A DNA stretch of 64,000 nt from Lutraria lutraria. Lineage: Eukaryota; Mollusca; Bivalvia; Venerida; Mactridae. Shown here in pieces: positions 36,171 to 46,174 of this stretch. Numbering within the stretch: position 1 is the first letter of the stretch; each line of letters opens with the position of its first letter. A program made the position numbers and the translations under genes. The stretch is from contig OZ026835.1 of assembly GCA_964023205.1 (NCBI GenBank), forward strand, positions 3,923,053 to 3,987,052. The letters run 5' to 3'. The notes under the pieces were generated by a model, which was not told where the DNA came from, did not search any database, and saw nothing but the letters and a program-made list of their open reading frames with translations.

Positions 36171-36635
36171 TTTTAGCTCAACTGAGCACACAATAAGCCT
36201 ATGGTAAGCTTTTGTGATCGGTCTTTATAAGTTGTGCGTCTACAACTTTTGCCTTGTGAACACGAAAGAGATGTTTGTATCGATAAAATCTCCAAATCGT
36301 TCGACATGGGTCATTTGAAAGAAAATGTTTGGGCATCCAGGTCAGAGTTCAGTGTTAATTTGATCTTCACCAAACCTTGTTAGAATGTTTTAACAATATA
36401 TTGGACTAGTTAGATCATGTGTCATCTGTGTAAAAAACTAGGTCATTTAATCAAATCACAGGAACAACATAGACAGCACTGTAGAGGCAACATTTTTATG
36501 ATGAATGTTGCTTAGATGTCTGTCTTGATGCTTGCTATGTCAGAATTAAACTCTCCTTGTTAAACATTGATATGGAAGAAGTTGATGCCTTTACTCAGGT
36601 GAGCGAACCGAAGGTCATTATAGCCCACTTGTTTT
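36171..36635. repeat. Bivalve-type dispersed repeat ('TTTTAGCTCAACTGAGC ... AGCCCACTTGTT')
   Basis: The left end TTTTAGCTCAACTGAGCAC and the right side 'CTCAGGTGAGCGAACCGAAG', then 'GTCATTATAGCCCACTTGTT', carry inverted CTCAxxTGAGC cores. I associate this layout with a high-copy repeat of bivalve genomes. It is recalled, not checked. There is no ORF, and no target duplication was established. Confidence 0.6.
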
Positions 36636-37482
36636 AATCTTTATCACGAGACATGCTGTCAATAAGGGGTCACATTAATCCTATTTCTTCATAGATAGGC
36701 GCAGTTCATTCGAATTGACAATTTTTAGAAGGTATCGAAATGGTAATCTTAAGGCGAAGATGTACAGATTCTGTTAGATATAATGAAATACACACCACGC
36801 TGTCAAACTATCCGTTAACTTATAATCAAAAGTCTGCAATCGCGTTGCTCAGACAAATCACATTTGAGAAAAACATTTCAGAAACTTTGATTTATAGATA
36901 ATTGCCAGTCATAGAATACTCTTCCCGGAATATCAAGCCGTCGTGTTTATGCAGAAAAGCAGAAAGGCAGACTGAACAAATAAGTAATAGAAAAATATCC
37001 AAATTGTTAGAAATAATAAAGATTCAACTATACACTAGTATGTATATATATATAGTCTGGTGTTTTTTATATTGACAGGCATGTATTATATAGAAAACAT
37101 GGATTTACATGCGTAGATAAACACTCAGCCCAACAAGGCTTATCGGTCACTATTCATAAAATAATTTCTATACGGAAACGTTTCGAGTGCACAAACATAA
37201 TCAACACAGAATGAAAAGGGAAATAAAACCCTACATCATGTACGTTACAAAGTCATGGGTTATAATACCATACCAAATGTATTATAAATGTAGTTATAAC
37301 TGAATAACTGACATCAAAAAAGTGAAAATAATGTAAAAAGAGAAAGAAATGATAACAATTTTATTCGACATTTTAAAGCTCGTCGATGTACACACTAACG
37401 GCTTTAATAGCTTCTTAAGTTTGTCATGATAACTATTGTTCTTCAACTTTAATTTCGATGTACTACTCTTCAATGCCATTTA

Positions 37483-37893
37483 GACATCTACTGATGAGGA
37501 AGGGCAGAGCGATTATCACCGACTTATATTTTACACTGTACATCTAGCGCCTTCAGCTTTAGGCCCTGGACATTGGGAACGGCTTGACGACAGACTTGTA
37601 GACTTTCAGGCTCGGGCAGTCACAACTGTGGTCGGTAGCATGTTCCAAAGCGACACAGTCTTGGGGAAGAACGAATGTAAAGTTATTCTTGCATGGTGGT
37701 TGGATGCATTTGAGACTATTGATTCTCCTGGTGGAATGATGGCCGAAATACGAGACGGAAACTACAACAAGGCCATGGACAACTCTGCAGAAGAAGACCA
37801 GGTGAAAGCGTTGTCTATGATGTTGTTAAGACTGCCATTGAAGACATTAAACAATGGATGATATGCTGTCCGGGTGACATTGGTTGAATGACG
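37483..37893 (+). pseudogene. Unrecognised coding-like segment with a frameshift
   Basis: An open frame of about 125 codons runs from just after a TAG at about 37480 to a TGA at 37859-37861. It reads like real protein (HWERLDDRLVDFQARAV, then KVILAWWLDAFETIDSPGG). From about 37800 a second frame reads even better (ESVVYDVVKTAIEDIKQW, then MICCPGDIG and TGA). This suggests one protein broken by a single indel. GC content is higher than in the flanks. I do not recognise the family. It may be a processed pseudogene, an exon with a sequencing error, or a mobile-element fragment. No start codon was chosen; the start given is only the beginning of the open frame. Confidence 0.45.
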
Positions 37894-37899
37894 TGTTGG

Positions 37900-38510
37900 C
37901 AAAAATCTGGCAGCATCAGGTTATATCTGTTCAATTTGTGTTATCTTGTATTTCGTCTGTTGGGGATTCCATATCGGCCAAGAGTACTCTAAGTTTTGGT
38001 TTAACTTTGTTATTGTCCATATTTAGGGGTAAGAGTATTAAACAGATGATATATCCTAAGATAGAAAATATTTGATAGACAAAGATAAAATGAATCTCAG
38101 TCTCAACTGATCCAGAATTAAATTGCTATGGGAAGCATACACCAAAGATTTGTCATCAACATCAGAATGGTGTTGTAAAGGGCTTAAATTCATACAGTTT
38201 TTCATGCCATCTTTCCACTTTTTTGAGTGCATAATATTCATTTATTTGTACAGTCAAATCATGATATACATCCTAAACGTTTTCATTTAACACTTCAATA
38301 TAACTTTTAATATCAATATACACCAAAAAAGGAACAAACAGAAAGCTTTATTTTACTGTTATACGTAGTTAACAAATATAGCAATTGTGTCGCATACTTG
38401 TAACTTTGTAGTTCCACCATTTATTTTTTATCACTGGGAAAAATGCATCAGGAAATCATGTCGGTTTTATTATATAAGCGAACTTCTTCTAAGACAGCTA
38501 GGTACTAACA
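37900..38510. other. Non-coding stretch
   Basis: Nothing recognised. Confidence 0.45.
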
Positions 38511-38511
38511 T

Positions 38512-38965
38512 TCACATATCTTGTAGCAGACAAAAACAGTCACATATCTTGCAGCATACAAAAACAGTCACATATCTTGTAGCATACAAAAAAGTCACAT
38601 ATCTTGTAGCAGCCAAAAACAGTCACATATCTTGTAGCATACAAAAAAAGTCACATATCTTGTAGCAGACAAAAACAGTCACATATCTTGTAGCAGACAA
38701 AAACAGTCACATATCTTGTAGCAGACAAAAACAGTCACATATCTTGTAGCAGACAAAAACAGTCACATATCTTGTAGCAGACAAAAACAGTCACATATCT
38801 TGTAGCAGACAAAAACAGTCACATATCTTGTAGCAGACAAAAACACACACACCTTGAAGAAGACAAAACACACACTTTGAAGTAGCCAAAATTCACACAT
38901 CTTGAAGAAGACAAAAACACCCCGCAACTTGAAGTAGACAAAAATCACACATTTTGAAGTAGCAG
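38512..38965. repeat. 28-bp minisatellite (about 12 good units plus a degenerate tail)
   Basis: The unit is TCACATATCTTGTAGCAGAC followed by AAAAACAG. The last good units (about 38650-38845) are almost identical. The left ones differ by small changes (GCATAC or GCAGCC for GCAGAC, 26-bp units). After 38845 the units decay to 'acaccttgaagaagacaaaa' types. Edge decay with a uniform centre is typical of unequal exchange or slippage. The unit is not a multiple of three, so the long ORFs on both strands are accidental. Confidence 0.95.
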
Positions 38966-38994
38966 CTAAAAGTAGCAGTGACAAAGAATATTAT

Positions 38995-39118
38995 ATAAAT
39001 AACACATAGCTTTGTGGGTAACAGTAAAAATGTCAGACCTCGGAAGGCCGAGGGTAACAGTACTTTCCGAGGGCTAACATTTTACTGTTACCCACAACGT
39101 AAGCTATGTGTTATTTAT
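38995..39118. repeat. Long imperfect hairpin (arms about 51 and 54 bp)
   Basis: The left arm 38995-39045 ('ataaataacacatagctt', then 'tgtgggtaacagtaaaa') is the inverse of 39065-39118, apart from a 3-bp indel and a few mismatches. The loop is about 19 bp. It starts about 30 bp after the minisatellite. Confidence 0.85.
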
Positions 39119-39189
39119 TTTATTACCCCAAAATGTTTTTTCAAGAAATTACTAGAGAGATCAAATTACTTAAAACTTTACTAGCACCT

Positions 39190-39345
39190 ATGTGACAGTA
39201 AAAAATACTGAAAAGAAATACTGTTACCTATGTGACAGTAAAAAAATACTGTTAGAAATTTACTATTATCATGTGACAGTAAAAAAATAATGTTAAAAAT
39301 TTACTATCACCCAGTGACAGTAAGAAAATGTTCAGTTATGTGGTA
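39190..39345. repeat. Tandem repeat, unit about 40-47 bp ('TGTGACAGTAAAAAAATA')
   Basis: Three to four imperfect units each contain 'tgtgacagtaaaaaatactg' or close variants. The 'acagtaaaa' core also occurs in the adjacent hairpin. Flanking 'ttattacccc' (about 39119) and 'ggggtaataa' (about 39411) are inverted, so 38995-39420 may be one mobile element. Confidence 0.6.
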
Positions 39346-39424
39346 CCATAAATGTAACAGTAAAATGCTACCTGTTTGCCTATGGGAAATTAACATTACG
39401 AAAAAAGTGAGGGGTAATAATATT

Positions 39425-40990
39425 TGCTGAATTCTTTGTCTCGTACCTGAATGTTAAAACGGTATAATGTTTGTTGCCAATAGCTTGCGCAATGCAATTT
39501 AGTCCGCTGATTACCATTCATGATGAAAATAATGCAACTAACGGTTTAATGACATAAACTTATACAAAATAGGAGAATACGTAGGGTGTTTGTAAAAATA
39601 CACGAATCTTAAGAATGAAATAACCCATCACAAATTAGAAGTTTTAAAATCAACAATCTTTAACAGTTTGTTTTCAGTATATCAAAATAAAGTCAAATAA
39701 TCCTTTAATTTATTTTGGATGTATGGTAAGTGTGATGTAACATTTACTAGCATATCTGAACCATTTTAAAGGGTAATATACCTGAAGTAAGCAAGTATGA
39801 TCAACAATAGAAACATAAGATGTTTAAGTTGATTTATAGGACCTTGTGGTTGTAATGACGCAAACTTAAAGTGTATAATATATACTTTATGTTTAATAAA
39901 TCTTTTATCAAACAGCTGTTGTTCTCTAGCAGCACGTGGAACACTAACAACAATCGAAAGCAGTACTTGACATGTAGCTTGATAAAACCAAATGTATGGA
40001 ATGTATTAGATACTGTGTATCAGAAAGAATGATCATAACGGTTCAGTAATCCGTATATATTTTATTTCATGTAAACACGCATTTCTGAGTTGTTCAGTAC
40101 ATCACGTGTTTCTAGGTTATCCAGTTTTCGAAGAATTAAATCAAAAGATCATGTGAAAGAATTGAGTCATGTTACAGGTTTGTAAGGCGTAAAAACTTCT
40201 TTTTTCTTCCGGTGACCCGACCTGCCTAAATTTTCTTCAGCGGCCTAGACCCGATGAGCTGTACATCTATTTTCTCATTTTTACCTTCCCTTCCAAGAGC
40301 ATAATATTATCCCTCATCTTCCCTACCTATGTTTAATGGCATGTAACCAGAAACAAATCCTTCTTTTTGCTTAAATATAGCAAACCAATCAAGTATATAC
40401 GTACAATTGTTTTCATCTGCCAACTCAATTAGAACTCTTATATCGATATACAGACATAAGCTTTCAGTCGTATTTATGTTGATATCAAATATACCGTCTG
40501 ATAATTGCCACCCAATTTTGAATTAATAGTCTTTACACTGTATCATTACCGCGCTGAGGAAACTGGAAGGTACAAAATATGACTAAACATAAGTCATAGA
40601 TGTGACGTAACTTGTTCATAACAAGAATAAGTCATATTCATATGGGAGAATCATGCTGCAACTCTACATGTTTTATGATGTCTGACTTTTTCTATTGATG
40701 AACAGAATGTTGGCGCAATGTCAATAGTTAAGTACAAATGATCGAACCTACTATGTTGGTTCCTCATGACAACCTCTACAAAACCTGTTTACTTTCAGGT
40801 CAGGACGTCTTTTTTTAATTATTATTTTATTTAAACAAATAAGGTATCTAACACTAAATATGTCCGTTAATATCACACGAATTAAATCAGTATTATCGCT
40901 AAAGGTTTAAATATGATTTATACATTTTGTTTTTTATTTACTTTATATGCTGAAATATTGCGCCTTACGAATTATTAAATCGTCTTAAAG
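39425..40990. other. Non-coding stretch
   Basis: No gene recognised. A 'ccggtgacccgacctgcc' block near 40210 resembles old dispersed repeats but was not resolved. Confidence 0.45.
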
Positions 40991-40992
40991 TA

Positions 40993-41127
40993 CTGTCAAA
41001 CCTGTGAATAAAGGCCACCTTAGGGAAAGACAAAACATGACCTTTATTGACAGGTGGTCTTTATTCGGATTGACTACATTTTGTTCGAATAATCAATAAA
41101 GGGTGACCACAAACAAAGGATTGACTG
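40993..41127. mobile_element. 135-bp pogo-like MITE with TA target duplication
   Basis: The left end CTGTCAAACCTGTGAATAAA and the right end inverse CAGTCAATCCTTTGTTTGTG pair imperfectly. Both ends are flanked by TA (40991-40992 and 41128-41129). The interior 'gggaaagacaaaacatgacc' motif is shared with copies at 2744, 14300 and 25872. Confidence 0.75.
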
Positions 41128-41129
41128 TA

Positions 41130-43010
41130 CTTGCACAAAGAAGACTGAGTTTTGTTACAATAACTACAATATATGATAATGAGGTTATTACTTATGCAAA
41201 AGAAGCTACTAATTTATAATGTTCCGATCATTAAATGCAGTTTAAAAGAAGTTAAGAAGTCTGGTATCAAATGTGTTTCAATAATTATTAAGCCATACCG
41301 TCAAATATGCGTTTCTTATGTACAAATGTGACATTACAAAGAAAGAAGTATAGTTCTTAAACAAAAGATATATCAGAAATTAAAGACGAACTCAATACCG
41401 TAAAAAAACAATTTATAAAAACTGTATATTTTATCACGTCTCTAGGCGCTTCAGACATAATCAGTCTACAGTCTACATTATGCTGAATACAATGTTTGAA
41501 TAATTGAAAGTAAAGCTACTCATTTATTCTAACTGTTTAGCTTACTTGTATGTTAAAATACCTGGGGATGGAACTATTAGCAAAATGAGTTCGTCTCGAT
41601 TAAATCCATTTTTTTGCAGGGTTGGCTTGCGAAGATGCACAATTTGCACCAAAACAGCAAATTGGTTGTCTGTAATGTAGTATATATAATTACATGGTAT
41701 TCGACAAAAATCAGATTCAAAATTGCATAATGATCTTTCAAATTTCATTTACATACTTGAGGCATTTCAAGCTTCCAGAAACAAAACACTAAGAATTTAG
41801 GTGGATGTATTTGATTAGACGGATGAGACGGAACTCATCAGGTGGTCATCACGTATTTGGAGACAACTTGATAAGTATTGATTCTGCTATAATGAAAGAA
41901 GAGGGCACTATTGTGGAGAGCATCAGAAAACACTACAGAAAAATTAGACAAATCTCAGATATACAGCGGCGTCATGGACTTCTCACTGTCAGTATACATA
42001 CTGAGAACGTAATGCGTTAACTTGATGAATTAGTCAAAACATCAATAATTTCCGCTGGAGTGTCATAGGGGAAAATTGCATCTTCTCCTTTTATAACAAT
42101 TCTGAAACAATTTGTTATATATATAGCCATGGTCGACTTTATAGGATTACCTTCTATTAATTTGTATATCCATACAGAATGTCCGTATATTAAGTATGGT
42201 CCTTGTTCAGAAGAAAGTACAATGTCGTGTATGCTTTTAATTACGCCCATAGAAATTCATAGAAATTGTAAAAGTTGAAGATATAACACACTTATATTTT
42301 ATTACCACCGATTACGAACACCTAATGTGCCTATTCGTTGATAAAATACAAGATAGTCCCAAAACATCCTTCATATTGAGTAAGGCAAATCCTTTCCATT
42401 AGCATCAACCATGTTGTATACTGACACAAGAAGTTACATTTATTGATTGTCGAAGCAACTTTAACGTCAAAAGTGTATGTTCGTATATAATGGACATGCA
42501 GAGCCAGATTACAATAAAGGAATAATTGTTTAGAATAATTCAATGTTAATATCATGATGCCATGTTCTATGGATGAATTCAGACAATAAGAATGTTTGTA
42601 TTGATTTTAATTAATGTCAGTGTTGTAATTTTCGAAGGCTGAAGGGAACATGAAGATTTGGTGTTGAACAATATAATATTTCATGAAATCAGTAAATCGA
42701 TTGGTCGGTCCATATGGAATATTCACCGGTGAAGCAATGTCTTTCAGTTGCTGTATGACTGTATATACATATTTAAGCATCTTAGAAATCAAAGACGCAA
42801 ATGTTGTCAAATTAACGGTCACGCTGATCATTGATACCTGAGGCCTATTTTTTGTTTTGGTATATTTTTTGGTTAAATAGTTATTTTATCCACTGTTTTC
42901 AATTCAATAACTATGACCATGAATTTTTGCAATTATAGCATGTTACATGCGCGCACACACACACGGCCTGGAGATTTTGTGAATATCTTTGAAATGTCAA
43001 TATTTAAAGC
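41130..43010. other. Non-coding stretch
   Basis: Several 70-codon ORFs on both strands, none with a recognisable domain. It ends in a short (CA)n at about 42953-42963. Confidence 0.45.
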
Positions 43011-43014
43011 AACA

Positions 43015-43068
43015 ATTTGTACGAACATGTTTACATTTCTAAAAGCCTATCCGACTGAGCTAGCCGGC
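43015..43068 (-). repeat. Possible tRNA-derived SINE head
   Basis: Minus strand GCCGGCTAGCTCAGTCGGAT is an excellent tRNA A-box and D-arm sequence. A weak B-box-like 'TGTTCGTACAAA' follows about 30 bp later. The rest of a tRNA is missing. Confidence 0.4.
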
Positions 43069-43197
43069 AGGAAACAGTGCTATTTAGGAGGAGGTACGTA
43101 GTTCGAGATCTTGGTAAAATAAATGTTCACCTGTGGGTATTTTATTCCATTGGTATTGTCTACAAGTGATCAACGCAGGTGACTTGTTCATTTATCG

Positions 43198-43270
43198 GTT
43201 GTCAAACGGCCCATTGCCAGCTGTGTTCATGTCGGAGTCGACCCTGCGAGAGGTGAGATAAGATACAGAA
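43198..43270 (-). repeat. 3' end of the 'gttaaac' SINE-like family
   Basis: 'TGTCAAACGGCCCATTGCCA' then 'gctgtgttcatgtcggagtcgacc' parallels 19928 and 24701, more diverged. Confidence 0.45.
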
Positions 43271-43450
43271 AGATACAGAACACAGCGTCTTGGGTAGCAT
43301 TCCTGTATTATTGATGCAGTTTTAATAATTATGTAGCTTTCCCTAGATGCTTGGTCCAGATTTCCTCACTGTACATTCTAAATTACTTCCCAGTTTTGTT
43401 TTTGGAAGGTTTGTCCTATAATAAAAAAATATTTGAATGTGAATAATATA

Positions 43451-43657
43451 CTGTGGTATCATTAATTTTCGTTGGGGATTTAATTTCGTGGATTTCGTGG
43501 GTCGGCTCTTCCATGAAATCAAATCCCCACGAATTTAAATGCAGAGAGAAAGCATTTATTTTCAAAAATCTAAATCCACGAATTTATGTCCCCACGAAAT
43601 AGTCATTTTAGTAAAAACCACGAAAATTGAGCCCAACGAAAATAAATTAAAATACAG
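43451..43657. mobile_element. 207-bp MITE with inverted ends and TA target duplication
   Basis: The left side 'ATTAATTTTCGTTGGGGATT' and the right side 'GCCCAACGAAAATAAATTAA' form inverted ends starting CTGTGG and CTGTAT. TA precedes (43449-43450) and follows (43658-43659). The interior holds nested palindromic 'ccacgaaat' and 'atttcgtgg' blocks. No ORF. Confidence 0.78.
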
Positions 43658-43661
43658 TATA

Positions 43662-43839
43662 CAGTAAAACCCCTGAACACCGGAAACCCTGAAAAGTGGA
43701 ACTTCCTGAAAATCGATTGATTTTTCAAGACATTTTTTTTTAGGAATTTACCTAAAGTTCTCTGAAAACTGGAATTCTTAGAAAACTGGACTTGACCAAG
43801 TCTGGAAGGGGTCCAGAATTTAAGGGTTTAAATGTACTG
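43662..43839. mobile_element. 178-bp pogo-like MITE abutting the previous one
   Basis: Starts CAGTAAAACCCCTGAACACC after TA (43660-43661) and ends 'AAGGGTTTAAATGTACTG'. The TA following is mutated to TG. It is related to 33379-33560. Confidence 0.65.
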
Positions 43840-43844
43840 TGTAC

Positions 43845-44680
43845 AATACGTTACTATATAATATGTGAGGACTCCGTTGTCACGTGCATTCCAAAACTAC
43901 TCCATTTTGGTAATGATAAGGAAGTCCAACAAACTGAAATATAAATGAAACATTTATGACATGTTTCCCCCTTTGACCATTTATATAAGACATAGCATGA
44001 GTTTATTGTAGGCTACATAGGGCGGATATTTTACGGCTTATAGCGTATCCGGAGAATCTCTTTTCATTTCCTGTAACAATGTATATACTGACGAAACTAT
44101 ATGAGAACGTTTTAGTGGGTAAAGATCTAACCGAATTTTTAGAATTTTTATCGGACAAATTTTGCAAGAGAACAATAACCAATATAGAACATGAAACATT
44201 TTTATTTATTTATCTAACATTGTACTGAATACTTGCTGTTGATTGGTTGAGCCGGGTCACGTGTTGACCTAATATTTTCCAGAATTATGTCAGCATCAAT
44301 TCATATTCAGTCAGTATAGTAATCATAGTTTCAAATTAAACATTAAAATACTAAACATTAAAAAACCCATAAAAGTTTGGTAAATTGATTTGTGAATGGT
44401 ACTCGGTTAGATAAATTTGTTACACAACTACTACTGACAAATCAAAGTACTGCAAGTACTGTCGGAATTTGATTTTTTTCATATGAGACAAGTCACTGCC
44501 ATGGTGTTGCTGGCAACACATCAATGACTGTTAGGAGAAATCCTAAATTAGGAACTGTACAGTTGATGGATATTCATGCTTAGGAATTAACATACACCAT
44601 CTCAATATTGCCATCTATTTATGTACATATTCTGATATTTATGTGCTAAATTCCATCAACCTAGCATGATGGTTATCTAA
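43845..44680. other. Non-coding stretch
   Basis: Nothing recognised. Confidence 0.45.
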
Positions 44681-44684
44681 GTTA

Positions 44685-44785
44685 TCAGATGTTTCGAGTT
44701 TTTTATGTAGCCCATTATCCAGCCTATATTTTTTCCGAATCCATCGGTACCAAAATAAGCATTGTTGCTGTCGTATTTACTGATT
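44685..44785. repeat. Relative of the fold-back repeat at 18815-19150
   Basis: 'TTTCGAGTTTTTTATGTAGC' then 'ccattatccagcc', and the inverse of 'gtaaactacgacagtaacaa', are shared with the 18.8-kb copy. Confidence 0.55.
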
Positions 44786-44789
44786 TAAT

Positions 44790-45900
44790 ACATACCGAAT
44801 AGCTCTTCAAAACGCTCCATTTTTTATAATATATCTTGATTATGACCACATACCACTTTAAATGCACACTACAGTGTTAGAAACGAATTAAAATCGACCT
44901 ATATAATTCTTTTAGTGATAATCTGGTTTTGAAGTTTTTCGATTTTCCATGTTTCGGAACAAAATTGCTATCGATAATAGAAATGAACTGACATAAACCA
45001 CTATCGATTGATTAATCGTAGTTTAAGATTTTTTTCAGAGAATCTATATACTTGGTATGTGAATTATATTCAAAGTTAATATCATGATGTTGGACTATAT
45101 GACAGGTTTTGAAGTGAAAATAAAAGTTTATTGTAAAAAAGTATAGCTATTCGGAAACCAGCCGTTGAACGGCGATATTTGCCGATCTCGCTACGGAATA
45201 TACCGACATCGCACGATTTCATCAGTTCCATTAAGATCCTCAAAATACCCTTCACACACCGTGAACCACATATTGCGAACTTCACTTCTTCGCAAATGTA
45301 TGTGTACCGCCGTTCTGTTCTCTGCACTTCGACGGGAAAACCCCACATTCTATTTTTAGAATTTATCCAACTATATATAACTCTAACCGATAGTATCGAT
45401 CGATACGCGTTATGGATATAAACATTAACACTGATTTACATATCATGTCAAAAAGTCACATATAAGTCATACATCAATAGTAGATTAATGTAATTGCATG
45501 CATACTTCTGTAGAGAAATTACTGACCTACTGAACGAAAGCCGAAAGTAGAACTATTTTATGCTAAACTAGTTGGTTTCCGTCCCCAATCTTACAGCACA
45601 CAATAGAGTGAGAGTGGGAACGGAAACCATGCCAGTTATGGAGCTCACGGCATTTTTGTAAGTCACCGATAGCAAAGGAATTTGATTGAAAATCAAATTC
45701 CAAAAAGGTGTGATAAAGGGTCCGTATATAAACATTGGTCGACAGCTATCGTTTTTACGGTCCCTGTGTCGGCCAGTCAGAGGCATGGACAATACACCAT
45801 TGCTGTACATTTCTGTACTTTGAAACACCCATTTGACATTAACGTGAATAATTGGTTTTAGCTGCGAATTGGTGGTAATTGAAATAAATTTCTAATCGAA
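44790..45900. other. Non-coding stretch
   Basis: Around 45080-45420 both strands are open for 60-90 codons and GC is somewhat raised. No domain is recognisable, so no gene is called. Confidence 0.4.
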
Positions 45901-45905
45901 TGTTT

Positions 45906-46172
45906 ACACGTGAAATGTTTAACTGAACACACCACGTGGAATGTTTTACTGAATACACGTTGAATGTTTTACTGAACATATCACGTGTAATGTTTTACTG
46001 AACACACGTGGAATGTTTTACTGAACACACGTGGGATGTTTTACTGAACACACGATGTTTAACTGAACATATCACGTGGAATGTTTTACTGAAGACATCA
46101 CGTGGAATGTTTTACTGAACACATCACGAGGTATGTTTTACTGAACATATCACATGGAATGTTTTAATTAAC
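45906..46172. repeat. CACGTG-containing minisatellite, 11 units of 20-26 bp
   Basis: The unit is approximately CACGTGGAATGTTTTACTGA plus ACA or ACATAT. By eye seven of eleven units keep the palindrome CACGTG. The others have point changes or a short deletion. Confidence 0.92.
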
Positions 46173-46174
46173 AT

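Noticed and set aside
38512..38845. Regular 28-bp repeats could suggest a CRISPR array.
   Set aside because: Units are directly contiguous with no unique spacers, and the setting is eukaryotic. It is a minisatellite.
38387..38984. Open frames of 92 codons (+) and 73 codons (-) through the minisatellite.
   Set aside because: They encode only repeat-derived peptides, and the 28-bp unit shifts frame every unit. Not genes.
43015..43068. A possible functional tRNA from the strong A box.
   Set aside because: No convincing B box, anticodon arm or acceptor pairing. At best a SINE head fragment.
45082..45421. Overlapping ORFs on both strands with slightly raised GC.
   Set aside because: Neither strand shows recognisable motifs. 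Mutual openness without homology is not enough.
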